A stretch of 64,000 nucleotides of DNA, taken from Aeromonas encheleia. GTDB taxonomy: Bacteria; Pseudomonadota; Gammaproteobacteria; Enterobacterales; Aeromonadaceae. The position numbers and the translations under genes are program-made. The DNA is taken from NCBI RefSeq assembly GCF_900637545.1, contig NZ_LR134376.1, positions 2,623,001-2,687,000 of the forward strand. The letters run 5' to 3'. Every line of letters starts with the position of its first letter. The first letter of the stretch is position 1. The notes under the pieces are model-generated. The model did not search any database, was not told where the DNA came from, and worked only from the letters and a program-made list of their open reading frames with translations. Positions 1 to 9,939 of this stretch are shown one piece after another.

Positions 1-1
1 T

Positions 2-460
2 TGCCTCTGGTATGACGGCGACGCAGAGGAGGCGGCGCAGTTCTACGCCAGCACCTTTCCCGACTCCTCCTTCGGTGCCGTCTACCATGCGCCTTGCGAC
101 TTTCCGTCTGGCAAGCAAGGGGATGTGCTGACGGTCGAGTTCAGGGTGATGGGGATCCCCTGCCTCGGGCTCAATGGCGGACCCGGGGTCAGGCACAACT
201 GGGCGTTCTCGTTTCAGGTCGCCACCCAGACCCAAGCCGAAACGGATCACTACTGGCACGCCATCATCGACCACGGCGGCCAGGAGAGCGAGTGCGGCTG
301 GTGCCAGGACAAGTGGGGCATCTCCTGGCAGATCACCCCGGTCGCGCTGTTGCAGGCGATCACCGATCCCGACCCCGCCGCCGCCAGGCGCGCGTTCGAG
401 GCGATGATGCAGATGAGAAAGATCGACATCGCGACCATAGAGGCGGCGCGCCGCGGCTGA
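2..460 (+). CDS. VOC-family (PhnB-like) protein, 5' end cut by window
   Basis: An open frame runs from the window edge to a TGA at 458-460, giving about 152 residues without a start codon. It reads LWYDGDAEEAAQFYASTFP near its visible start and has an internal GIPCLGLNGG stretch and a WGISWQITP stretch near the middle of the domain. These are typical of the PhnB/3-demethylubiquinone-methyltransferase-like branch of the vicinal oxygen chelate (glyoxalase) superfamily, which are small dimeric cytoplasmic proteins of mostly unknown substrate. The usual length is about 150-160 residues, so only a few N-terminal residues are missing. An internal ATG at 170 or CTG at 125 is unlikely to be the start because the family fold already begins upstream. 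The specific reaction cannot be inferred. Confidence 0.75.
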   Translation, partial: CLWYDGDAEEAAQFYASTFPDSSFGAVYHAPCDFPSGKQGDVLTVEFRVMGIPCLGLNGGPGVRHNWAFSFQVATQTQAETDHYWHAIIDHGGQESECGWCQDKWGISWQITPVALLQAITDPDPAAARRAFEAMMQMRKIDIATIEAARRG

Positions 461-499
461 GATTATTATCGCCTCAGGACGCATCTCGTATAAAAACAA

Positions 500-525
500 A
501 GCCCTCGCCAACTGGCGGGGCTTTT
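500..525 (+). terminator. Rho-independent terminator after the VOC gene
   Basis: A GC-rich stem (AGCCCTCGCC paired with GGCGGGGCT, loop AACT, one bulged base) is followed by TTTT, 40 bases after the VOC stop codon. Confidence 0.7.
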
Positions 526-603
526 ACTGGGGATAAAACGGCTGGTTCAAGTGGGAAACTGATTGCCTATCAAATGCCATATCAGGCACCGTACCACAAA
601 CCT

Positions 604-1032
604 TTAGTCAGACAACATCACCTCGATAAAGGCCTTGGCCGCCGCGGTCAGGGTTTTATGGAGGCATAGAACAGCGAAAAAACGCGCAGGCGCCCGCGCA
701 GTTCCGGCATGATTTCCACCAGAGTGCCGCGCGCAATCCGCTCGGCGACGATGAAATCATAAGCCTGACAAATACCCAGCCCGCTCTCTGCCAGCGACAC
801 GACACCGAGGGGATCATCTGTGACCTCCAGCGCGGCCTCCGGCATCCAATCCACATCCACGCCCCCCTCGCACAATTGCCAGGGGAGCGCGCGGCCGGTG
901 CTGGGGATCAAAAACAGAATACAGCGATGGGTTTTTAATTCCGCCAACGAAGAAGGCATGCCCATGCGCTCGATATAGTCGGGCGCCGTGAATAGCCCCA
1001 GGGGTACCTCTTCCAGCTTGCGCGCCAGCTCG
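604..1032 (-). pseudogene. LysR-family regulator, C-terminal remnant
   Basis: On the minus strand a frame encodes the C-terminal half of a LysR effector-binding domain: NELARKLEEVPLGLFTAPDY, then SLAELKTHRCILF, then ESGLGICQAYDFIVAE, then LVEIMPELR. The N-terminal helix-turn-helix and first half of the effector domain are missing; the homology begins directly after the stop codon of the Sel1 gene at 1033. A second lesion lies near 654-658: a run of four A where five would keep the frame. Restoring one base extends the protein through LTAAAKAFIEVMLSD to a natural TAA at 604-606. The gene is therefore broken twice and non-functional. The single-base loss could be a sequencing error, the 5' truncation cannot. 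Confidence 0.8.
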
Positions 1033-2700
1033 TTACGGCTTGGATGGATACTGCTCAAAATAGCGACCGGCCAGTGCCTGCGCCGCTGCCAGTGCGGCGG
1101 GGGGCAATTCCTTGGCCACAGCGTCGCGCCACTCAGCCGCCTTGCCACTGCCGTTGGCCGCGGCAACCGAGAACCAGGCATATGCCTGTTTGACATCCTT
1201 CGGCACCCCTTGGCCGCTGGCATACATCATCCCCAGGCTGGTTTGCGCCCCGGCATACCCCTGTTCGGCGGCCTTGCGGTACCAGGCCGCGGCCTGCTTG
1301 AAGTCCTTTGGCACCCCATCGCCGCGGTAATACATCACCCCCAGGCTGGTTTGCGCCCCGGCATACCCCTGCTCGGCGGCCTTGCGGTACCAGGCGACCG
1401 CCTGCTGGTCATCTTTTGGTACCCCCTGCCCGTGTTCATACATCACCCCCAGACTGGTTTGCGCATTGACCTCACCCTGCTCGGCGGCCTTGTGATACCA
1501 GGCGAGCGCCTGCTTGAAGTCCTGTGGTACCCCATCGCCGTGGTAATACATCAGGCCCACATTGTTTTGCGCATCGGCATCCCCCTGCTCGGCGGCCTTA
1601 CGGTACCAGACGAGCGCCTGCTGGTCGTCCTGTGGCACCCCTTCACCCCGTTCATACATCACGCCCAGATTGAACTGCGCTTTGGCATATCCCTGCTCGG
1701 CGGCTTTACGATACCAGGCTAACGCCTGCAGGAAGTCCTGTGGCACCCTTTGGCCGCGGTAATTCATCACCCCCAGGTTGTTCTGCGCCATGGCATACCC
1801 CTGTTCGGCGGCTTTGCTGATCCAGGCGAGCGCCTGCTTGAAGTCCTGTGGCACCCCTTCGCCGTTGTAATACATTACCCCCAGGTTAAATTGCGCATGG
1901 GTATCCCCTTGCTCGGCTGCCTTGCGATACCAGGCAGCGGCCTGCTTGAAGTCCTGTGCTACCCCCTGGCCGCGGTAATACATCAGTCCCAGGTTGTATT
2001 GCGCCCCGGCATCCCCCTGCTCGGCGGCTTTGCGGTACCAGGCGAGCGCCTGCTGGTCGTCCTGTGGCACCCCTTTGCCGTGGTCATACATCACGCCCAG
2101 GTTGAATTGCGCATTGGCCTCCCCCTGCTCGGCGGCTTTGCGATACCAGGCGAACGCCTGCTTGTCGTCCTGAGACACCCCTTGGCCGGTGGCATACATC
2201 AGGCCCAGGCTGCTTTGCGCCTTGGCATCCCCCTGATCGGCGGCTTTACTACTCCAGGTGAATGCCTGCTTGAAATCCTCTGGCACCCCTTGGCCGGTAG
2301 CATGCATCAGGCCCAGGTTAAATTGCGCCTGGACATCCCCTTGTTCGGCGGCCTTGCGATACCAGGCCGCGGCCTGCTTGTAGTCCTGTGACCCCCCTTG
2401 ACCGCGGTAATACATCAGGCCGAGGTTGTATTGCGCCCCGGCATCCCCCTGCTCGGCGGCCTTGCGGTACCAGGCAAGCGCCTGCTTGAAGTCCTGCGGC
2501 ACCTCTTCGCCCGTGGCATACATCAGGCCCAGGTTAAATTGCGCCTTGGCATCACCCTGCTGAGCCAGAGCGACAACATCGCCTGCCGGGGCCTTCACGC
2601 TGGCTTTCTCTTGCTTGTCTGTTGTCGGCTCCGCTTGCCGATCGGGGCAACCGGTTACCAGCAACACCGCCAACAACGGTGCCAACATCGTTTTTTTCAT
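1033..2700 (-). CDS. Lipoprotein with 13 Sel1-like (TPR-type) repeats
   Basis: 555 residues starting at the ATG at 2700, which is chosen because it begins a signal peptide (MKKTMLAPLLAVLLVTGC) ending in a lipobox with Cys18; an in-frame upstream extension has no signal logic. Residues 51-518 are thirteen uninterrupted 36-residue Sel1-like repeats with the consensus A-AQ-NLG-MY--G-GV-QD-KQA-AWYRKAAEQGD, followed by a 37-residue tail. Sel1 repeats form alpha-solenoid scaffolds for protein binding, and lipidated versions are often surface or periplasmic proteins involved in envelope or host interactions (family knowledge). Its stop codon abuts a LysR remnant, so the gene arrived by insertion or rearrangement. 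The repeat number may vary between strains. The binding partner is unknown. Confidence 0.88.
   Translation of the reverse strand: MKKTMLAPLLAVLLVTGCPDRQAEPTTDKQEKASVKAPAGDVVALAQQGDAKAQFNLGLMYATGEEVPQDFKQALAWYRKAAEQGDAGAQYNLGLMYYRGQGGSQDYKQAAAWYRKAAEQGDVQAQFNLGLMHATGQGVPEDFKQAFTWSSKAADQGDAKAQSSLGLMYATGQGVSQDDKQAFAWYRKAAEQGEANAQFNLGVMYDHGKGVPQDDQQALAWYRKAAEQGDAGAQYNLGLMYYRGQGVAQDFKQAAAWYRKAAEQGDTHAQFNLGVMYYNGEGVPQDFKQALAWISKAAEQGYAMAQNNLGVMNYRGQRVPQDFLQALAWYRKAAEQGYAKAQFNLGVMYERGEGVPQDDQQALVWYRKAAEQGDADAQNNVGLMYYHGDGVPQDFKQALAWYHKAAEQGEVNAQTSLGVMYEHGQGVPKDDQQAVAWYRKAAEQGYAGAQTSLGVMYYRGDGVPKDFKQAAAWYRKAAEQGYAGAQTSLGMMYASGQGVPKDVKQAYAWFSVAAANGSGKAAEWRDAVAKELPPAALAAAQALAGRYFEQYPSKP
1147..2550 (-). 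repeat. Tandem 108-bp repeat array coding Sel1 units
   Basis: Thirteen head-to-tail 108-bp units encode the Sel1 repeats. Neighbouring copies are highly similar at the DNA level (for example repeated GCGGCCTTGCGGTACCAGGC blocks), so slipped-strand or recombination-driven copy-number change is plausible. Confidence 0.9.
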
Positions 2701-2954
2701 CCCTGGATACCGCCCTGCTGATGTTTGTTCCCCTTTCGCATTGTAGTGCAGCCGGTTATTGAGTCTCCAATCACCACGGGATGGATGGCGCTGCCAGAAC
2801 TCGGTGGCCTGGTGCAACCACAGAGCGCAGTCTCGATGGATGTCCGGCTGGGTGGATTGAGAGTCCTCAGGGGAGTTTTATTGCGAGCGATGAACATGCC
2901 GCGGCCTTGTTGATCAAGGCCGAGACCGGGCCACCACCAACGCCGCCAGAATAC

Positions 2955-3000
2955 GAATAAAAAAGACCCTGCCAATGCAGGGTCCTCTAGTTTCCAACTT
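2955..3000. repeat. Left 46-bp direct repeat carrying a gcvP-type terminator
   Basis: This stretch matches 5175-5220 with only two mismatches over 46 bp. Both copies contain the same stem-loop (GACCCTGC CAAT GCAGGGTC, here 2965-2984) preceded by six A on the plus strand, which is a minus-strand terminator. The copy at 5175 is the natural terminator of gcvP. The two copies are in the same orientation exactly 2,220 bp apart and bracket the mobile-element remnants, the HipB-like gene and the unknown gene. Confidence 0.85.
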
Positions 3001-3185
3001 CAATGTCACGATTTCCAACTTAAATGGCCGTGATCATCACCACCTGATCACGACCATTTAAGTTGGAAACAGGCAGGTCAAAAAATTCAATAAGTTATCG
3101 ATACCCAATGTGACATTTAAGTTGGAAACTCAAAAGCGAACCTCCACCTGTACCACAAGCAAATAAGGCATTGAAGTTGGAAACC
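2991..3185. repeat. Cluster of TTTCCAACTTAAATG-type motifs
   Basis: The motif TTTCCAACTTAAATG or a one- or two-base variant occurs on the plus strand at 2991 and 3012, and in reverse complement at about 3055-3069, 3114-3128 and 3171-3184. Two further plus-strand copies lie at about 5080 (degenerate) and 5211. The copies at 3012-3036 and 3045-3069 form a 25-bp inverted repeat (24 of 25 paired) around an 8-base loop. Several short subterminal repeats in both orientations are typical of IS21-family element ends, but no istA/istB gene is present. The assignment is an inference. Confidence 0.55.
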
Positions 3186-3341
3186 AATCTCCGTTTGACC
3201 TGATAGCGTTCATGTAACTTAATTACAAAAATAGGTGACTATTGCAGGTGGCTTCACCTGCGAGGCGGGCAGCGAAAAATCCACTTCGATGCATAACGCC
3301 TCACGGTTGAAGTCGTCTATCACATTGAACAACCGTACCGA

Positions 3342-3621
3342 TGCGTATTCCGGCCAAGTTGAACAGCGATTCCGGAATCTGTGTACACCATTTCCGGAAA
3401 GGATGCCGACAGGGAGTACTCGAGCAGAAGCTGAGCTTTGAGGGGAGGCATCTTTTCGACTCGCCGAACAAGCCAGCAGCCAAGCACAGCACAGCACGGC
3501 ACGGCACGGCACGGCACGGCAGTTATCATGCCCACAGGTCGAATCATGACCGTTCATTTGGCTCCAGAGTACGTGTCCAGAGCAGTCCGGAATAGGTGTT
3601 CATTTACGGCCGGAATATGCA
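3342..3621. mobile_element. 280-bp miniature IS21-type element with 5-bp target duplication
   Basis: The element starts TGCGTATTCCGGCC and ends with the reverse complement of TGCATATTCCGGCC, i.e. TG...CA termini with a near-perfect inverted repeat. It is flanked on both sides by ACCGA (3337-3341 and 3622-3626). Removing the element and one ACCGA restores the IS3 OrfB frame across [10 protein letters not shown], which proves it was an insertion. Additional copies of TTCCGG and GTTCA-type motifs inside both ends resemble the multiple terminal repeats of IS21-family elements. There is no transposase gene inside, so it would depend on a helper. Family assignment is inferred; the insertion itself is directly visible. 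Confidence 0.82.
3484..3522 (+). repeat. Pentanucleotide microsatellite (GCACA)2(GCACG)5
   Basis: Seven consecutive 5-base units occupy the middle of the miniature element. No real reading frame crosses it, so coding phase variation is not supported. Confidence 0.85.
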
Positions 3622-3672
3622 ACCGAGCGGCCATCAGACAGTTGGTCATGCATGAAGTCCATCGACCAGCAA

Positions 3673-3813
3673 CTATTGGACCGCCAACGCCGCCGGTTTG
3701 GCACGTACCAGCCGTTTCCTGGGCTTTATCCGCAAGTTGAGTGCCAGTTCCAGATAAATCCGGTGAGCTAAAGATCCTGTATATGAATGGATATTGATGA
3801 ACTCGATTACCAT
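3673..3813 (-). pseudogene. hipA start codon fused to transposase remnant
   Basis: An ATG at 3813 lies inside the last codons of the HipB-like gene (GAATGGTAA on the minus strand), the coupled arrangement usual for hipB-hipA pairs. It reads MVIEFINIH and then runs straight into IS3 transposase sequence (RIYLELALN) before a stop at 3673-3675, 46 residues in all. I interpret the first 9-13 codons as the surviving start of a hipA-type toxin gene that was cut off by the IS3 element. The stub is too short to identify by itself; the interpretation rests on position and on the HipB-like neighbour. Confidence 0.45.
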
Positions 3814-4154
3814 TCGCTGACCACTTTTTTACTTTGTGTGTCGGGTGTACCGGACGCTCTCCGCCGTTTTTTTCCTGCTAACTTGGCAAGTTGAAGTGGT
3901 GAGACGGGCACTGGGGGCAGGAAGCTATCAAGCTGGTCGGCAATATTCATTGCTCGCATCAATCTGACGACGGTGACTAGATCGGCATTGCCTGTCTCGG
4001 CGTGGATCACTTTCTTGCGAGTCACACCTGCCAGTGTTGCAAGTGCTGCCTGAGTGATATTGAGATTCAACCGTACCCGCTGCAATCTCACCCCCAGCTC
4101 TTGGGTGATAGCATCGACAGGATCGCTATTGGAGATGTTCATGTTATGTTCCAT
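3807..4154 (-). CDS. HipB-like XRE-family HTH regulator (orphan antitoxin)
   Basis: 115 residues. Residues 20-75 form a Cro/CI-type helix-turn-helix (LQRVRLNLNITQAALATLAG, then VTRKKVIHAETG), and the C-terminal part (PPVPVSPLQLAKLAGKKRRR) resembles the tail of HipB-type antitoxins of type II HipBA modules, which bind DNA and the HipA kinase toxin. The downstream hipA is missing apart from a possible stub. The start at 4154 lacks a good ribosome site; an internal ATG at 4142 preceded by GGAA is a fair alternative. Two related 16-bp palindromes lie at and just upstream of the start, suggesting autorepression. Base composition is lower in GC than the flanking housekeeping genes, consistent with acquisition. 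Confidence 0.72.
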   Translation of the reverse strand: MEHNMNISNSDPVDAITQELGVRLQRVRLNLNITQAALATLAGVTRKKVIHAETGNADLVTVVRLMRAMNIADQLDSFLPPVPVSPLQLAKLAGKKRRRASGTPDTQSKKVVSEW

Positions 4155-4163
4155 TATCGGGAC
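4148..4163. promoter_or_regulatory. Putative operator O2 for the HipB-like regulator
   Basis: GTTCCATTATCGGGAC is an imperfect palindrome, 11 of 16 bases identical to the perfect palindrome 40 bp away, and overlaps the first ATG of the regulator. The 40-bp centre-to-centre spacing is close to four helical turns, fitting cooperative binding. Confidence 0.5.
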
Positions 4164-4187
4164 ACTGGAGCCTTTTTATGCCGTTAA

Positions 4188-4203
4188 GTTCCATATATGG
4201 AAC
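4188..4203. promoter_or_regulatory. Putative operator O1 (perfect 16-bp palindrome)
   Basis: GTTCCATATATGGAAC is a perfect inverted repeat in the divergent promoter region between the HipB-like gene and the unknown gene at 4363. It is the obvious candidate binding site for the regulator and could control both directions. Confidence 0.65.
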
Positions 4204-4362
4204 ATAATAGAAATGACGAGTAACACCGTCAAGGTTCCTTTTGGGGAACTAATTTGGCAATAAATGCCATATAAATCCGTTTTCAGCTCTATCGTATTTG
4301 CTAAATATTCAACGGGCCACCGTACAACAGGCGGGTCATCGAGAAGCCTCAGGAGCAGTAAC

Positions 4363-5031
4363 ATGACGCATCAAACCCTCACCGTAGAAAATAGCCGCAT
4401 TCGCGTCACCGTCAGCCGCGACCTAGCCGATCAATTCCTGCCTACGGGCGTTATCGGTCGCGATGAATCCCCCGGTCAGGCGCAACGTGGTCGTCTGCTT
4501 TCTGCCGCGATGGGCAAATTGGCCAGCGCAACCGAATTGCGCCTTCGGCTCACTAACGCTATCGAGCTGGCTGATGTACTCGCGCTGGCCCACAAGCTCC
4601 TGGTGCGTGATTATCTGGAGGAGCACAGTCACTACAACGTCAACGAGGTGATCATGCGCCTCGAAGAGGGTCATCTCATGCACAAATACATGGCCCAAGA
4701 GGTCACGCTTGCCAACGAGTATGCTCGCGGTGTCTTGAAGCCAATTTCGCAAGACGACGCCCGTCTTTACGTGGCGTCAAAGGTGATGGCTGGGGTGCTC
4801 TCCCCCCATGAATGCAGGCAACTGGAAACCCGCGTTGAGCTATTGCTGAGCCGCATTGGCATCAATGCAACAGAGGCCCTGGATAAAGCCCGTCACGCCT
4901 TGCAAGCGCAGGCCAACATCGCGCACTACTATCACATGTGTCGTGCCAATATGACGGGTTGGGAGATTGAGGTCATCGGGGAACTACCGGCCCAAGTGGG
5001 CCTATCTCGGTTGCTGCCAAAGGACGATTGA
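4363..5031 (+). CDS. Unknown protein divergent from HipB-like regulator
   Basis: 222 residues from the ATG at 4363, chosen because AGGAG sits 7 bases upstream (4351-4355); an earlier ATG at 4264 has no such site. I do not recognise a family. The sequence has no signal peptide or membrane segment and looks mostly helical and charged (for example ELRLRLTNAIELADVLALAH and RLEEGHLMHKYMAQEV), so it is probably a soluble cytoplasmic protein. It sits in the accessory islet between the duplicated gcvP terminators and shares its upstream region, with two palindromic operators, with the HipB-like gene, so co-regulation is possible. A role as cargo of the islet (for example toxin, defence or phage-related) is only speculation. 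Confidence 0.7.
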   Translation: MTHQTLTVENSRIRVTVSRDLADQFLPTGVIGRDESPGQAQRGRLLSAAMGKLASATELRLRLTNAIELADVLALAHKLLVRDYLEEHSHYNVNEVIMRLEEGHLMHKYMAQEVTLANEYARGVLKPISQDDARLYVASKVMAGVLSPHECRQLETRVELLLSRIGINATEALDKARHALQAQANIAHYYHMCRANMTGWEIEVIGELPAQVGLSRLLPKDD

Positions 5032-5174
5032 TGTATCGCAATCCCAGACCCGATAAAGTCTGCTGATACAGGGTTTTATCGTTTCCAATTTTAATGACCG
5101 CGAGCACCCATGAATCGCTCTAAAAAGATCAAATCTGATCTGTTTTGTAATTTAATTGCATATTTTATGGACGA

Positions 5175-5220
5175 GAATAAAAAAGACCCTGCCAATGCAG
5201 GGTCCTTGAGTTTCCAACTT
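5175..5220. repeat. Right 46-bp direct repeat (native gcvP terminator copy)
   Basis: Partner of 2955-3000. It lies immediately downstream of gcvP and continues into AAATGGCCGTGAT before the gcvP stop codon; that continuation also reappears at 3021-3033 on the far side of the islet. Confidence 0.85.
5179..5204 (-). terminator. gcvP terminator
   Basis: Stem GACCCTGC / GCAGGGTC with a 4-base loop at 5185-5204, followed on the minus strand by six T. It lies about 28 bases after the gcvP stop. Confidence 0.88.
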
Positions 5221-5232
5221 AAATGGCCGTGA

Positions 5233-8109
<2,877 letters not shown>

Positions 8110-8336
8110 TTCCCTATTCCTGATAGATGTTCCTGATAGCCGGCATGGGCCGACTCCACTCATGTTCTGGGTACCGCGGGCACTCTTCTGGCGCGGGCGG
8201 CACCGGATGCTGCGGGAGCATCGGCGGGGGGTCGCGATGCTGGCGCCGGCTCACCCCCTGATGCGGGTGACAAGCTGATTGGCGCGGGCGACTTCACCCC
8301 GTCCACCTAGCGACGGACGCCGGTGGGCTGTCATAC

Positions 8337-8364
8337 AAAAAAGCCCTGCAAATCATTGCAGGGC
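8337..8364 (-). terminator. Terminator after gcvH
   Basis: Stem GCCCTGCA / TGCAGGGC at 8343-8364 followed on the minus strand by a T-rich tract, directly downstream of the gcvH stop. It suggests that gcvP expression is partly uncoupled from gcvTH. Confidence 0.82.
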
Positions 8365-8373
8365 CCGACAGTC

Positions 8374-8763
8374 TTACTCTTCGTCTACCACGTTCTGGTA
8401 GCCTTCGGCATCCAGCAGGTTGGCCAGCTCAGCGGCGTCATCCAGCTTGATGCGGAACAGCCAGCCGGCGCCGTAGGGGTCGGAGTTGACCAGCTCGGGG
8501 CTGCCTTCCAGCTCTTCGTTGATGGCGATGATCTCGCCGCTCACCGGGCTGTAGATGTCGGAGGCGGCTTTCACCGACTCGGCCACGGCGCAGTCTTCAC
8601 CGGCGCCAATTTGCTTGCCCACTTCCGGCAGATCGACAAACACCATGTCTCCCAGCAGATCCTGGGCGTGTTCGGTGATACCGACCACGGCCTCACCGTT
8701 GGCTTCAACACGGACCCACTCGTGGGAGGTGGCATATTTCAGTTCGCTCGGGATATGGCTCAT
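8374..8763 (-). CDS. gcvH: Glycine cleavage system H protein
   Basis: 129 residues starting [10 protein letters not shown] at 8763 with AAGGAAG upstream. GcvH is the small shuttle protein whose lipoylated lysine carries the aminomethyl intermediate between GcvP, GcvT and the L protein. The lipoyl lysine is Lys65 in AESVKAASD, in the usual context ETVKAAS/ESVKAAS. Length and fold signature ([26 protein letters not shown]) are standard. It lies 78 bases downstream of gcvT in the same orientation and is followed by a strong terminator. Confidence 0.97.
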   Translation of the reverse strand: MSHIPSELKYATSHEWVRVEANGEAVVGITEHAQDLLGDMVFVDLPEVGKQIGAGEDCAVAESVKAASDIYSPVSGEIIAINEELEGSPELVNSDPYGAGWLFRIKLDDAAELANLLDAEGYQNVVDEE

Positions 8764-8841
8764 TTGTGCTTCCTTTATGCTCTTGGATCGCTTCAACAAA
8801 AATGGTTCGGCGAAGGGGCACCCCTTCGCCGCGATGGATAA

Positions 8842-9939
8842 TTACACCAGGGGCTGGCCGTTACGGACGAAGGCCGGCTTGGTGACTTTGACGGTGACCA
8901 GCTTCTTGCGGATCTCCACCTGGGCCTCGGCGCCGATGTCACGGGGCACCCGCGCCAGGGCAATACTGTAGCCCAGGGTGGGGGAGAAAGAGCCGGAGGT
9001 GATCACACCTTCGCGAGACTCACCGCTGGCGCTGGTGAAGGTGATCGGCATGCCGGCACGCAGCACCCCTTTCTCTTCCATCACCAGGCCCACCAGCTTG
9101 GGCTGGGTACCGGCGGCCTTCTGGGCCTCCAGCGCGGCGCGGCCGATGAACTGGCGATCGGCAGGCTCCCAGGCCAGGGTCCAGGCCATGTTGGCGGCGA
9201 GCGGGCTGATGCTCTCGTCCATGTCCTGGCCGTAGAGGTTCATGCCGGCTTCCAGACGCAGGGTGTCACGGGCACCCAGGCCGCAAGGGGCCACGCCGTT
9301 ATCCAGCAGCGCCTGCCACAGGGCACAGGCCTGCGGCTCGGGCACCACGATCTCGTAGCCATCTTCCCCGGTGTAGCCGGTGGTGGCGATGAACAGATCC
9401 CCCGCCTGCACGCCGAAGAAGGGCTTCATGCCGGCGACGGCGGCGTTTTGCTCGGCGCTGAATACTTTGGCTGCCTTGGCCTTGGCCTGCGGGCCCTGCA
9501 CCGCGATCATGGCGAGCTCGGGGCGCTCGGTCACGCTCACGGCAAAATCGATGGCGTGGTGGCGGATCCAGGCCAGATCCTTGTCGCGGGTGGCGGAGTT
9601 CACCACCAGGCGGTAGAAGGTATCGGTCAGGTAGTAGGTGATGAGGTCATCGATGACGCCACCGTCCGGATTGAGCATGCCGCTGTAGAGGGCCTTGCCG
9701 GGGACGGTGAGCTTGGCCACGTCGTTGGCCAGCAGGTGTTGCAGGAAGGCTTTGACCCGCTCGCCGGTCAGGTCGACGATGGTCATGTGGGAGACATCGA
9801 ACATGCCCGCATCGGTGCGCACCGCGTGGTGCTCTTCCAGCTGGGAGCCGTAGTTGATGGGCATTTCCCAACCGTGGAAGTCCACCATCTTGGCGCCAGC
9901 TTCCAGGTGTTTGGGATGCAGTACAGTAGTCTGGATCAT
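8842..9939 (-). CDS. gcvT: Aminomethyltransferase (glycine cleavage T protein)
   Basis: 365 residues, the usual length. GcvT transfers the methylene group from the aminomethyl-lipoyl H protein to tetrahydrofolate, releasing ammonia. Recognisable signatures are [20 protein letters not shown] near the N-terminus, [11 protein letters not shown], and the C-terminal [10 protein letters not shown] region. The start at 9939 has AAGGAAA upstream at proper spacing. It is the first gene of gcvT-gcvH-gcvP; a 463-base region lies between it and ubiI and should hold the promoter and control elements. I looked for but did not recognise a glycine riboswitch there. Confidence 0.96.
   Translation of the reverse strand: MIQTTVLHPKHLEAGAKMVDFHGWEMPINYGSQLEEHHAVRTDAGMFDVSHMTIVDLTGERVKAFLQHLLANDVAKLTVPGKALYSGMLNPDGGVIDDLITYYLTDTFYRLVVNSATRDKDLAWIRHHAIDFAVSVTERPELAMIAVQGPQAKAKAAKVFSAEQNAAVAGMKPFFGVQAGDLFIATTGYTGEDGYEIVVPEPQACALWQALLDNGVAPCGLGARDTLRLEAGMNLYGQDMDESISPLAANMAWTLAWEPADRQFIGRAALEAQKAAGTQPKLVGLVMEEKGVLRAGMPITFTSASGESREGVITSGSFSPTLGYSIALARVPRDIGAEAQVEIRKKLVTVKVTKPAFVRNGQPLV

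Larger units (their letters stand above)
3258..3772 (-). pseudogene. IS3-family transposase OrfB remnant
   Basis: On the minus strand three pieces of one integrase-type transposase can be read in order: RIYLELALNLRIKPRKRLVR (about 3770-3680), then after a frameshift WSMDFMHDQLSDGRSV (about 3668-3622), then [14 protein letters not shown] and EVDFSLP (about 3336-3260). The WSMDF and NVIDDFNRE segments carry the first two acidic residues of the DDE catalytic core of IS3-family OrfB. The N-terminus, C-terminus and OrfA are missing. The break between SV and RLF is exactly the insertion point of the 280-bp miniature element at 3342-3621. It cannot encode an active enzyme. Confidence 0.85.

Noticed and set aside
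988..2391. Long plus-strand open frames opposite the Sel1 gene, rich in HHPQ-type repeats.
   Set aside because: They are shadows of the 108-bp tandem repeat; no ribosome sites, and the minus strand has a signal peptide and clear Sel1 repeats.
2991..3185. Possible CRISPR array from the repeated TTTCCAACTTAAATG motif.
   Set aside because: The copies are in both orientations, too short and irregularly spaced, and no cas genes are nearby.
3484..3522. Phase-variable contingency repeat.
   Set aside because: The pentamer array lies in a non-coding miniature element within a dead transposase; no intact frame crosses it.
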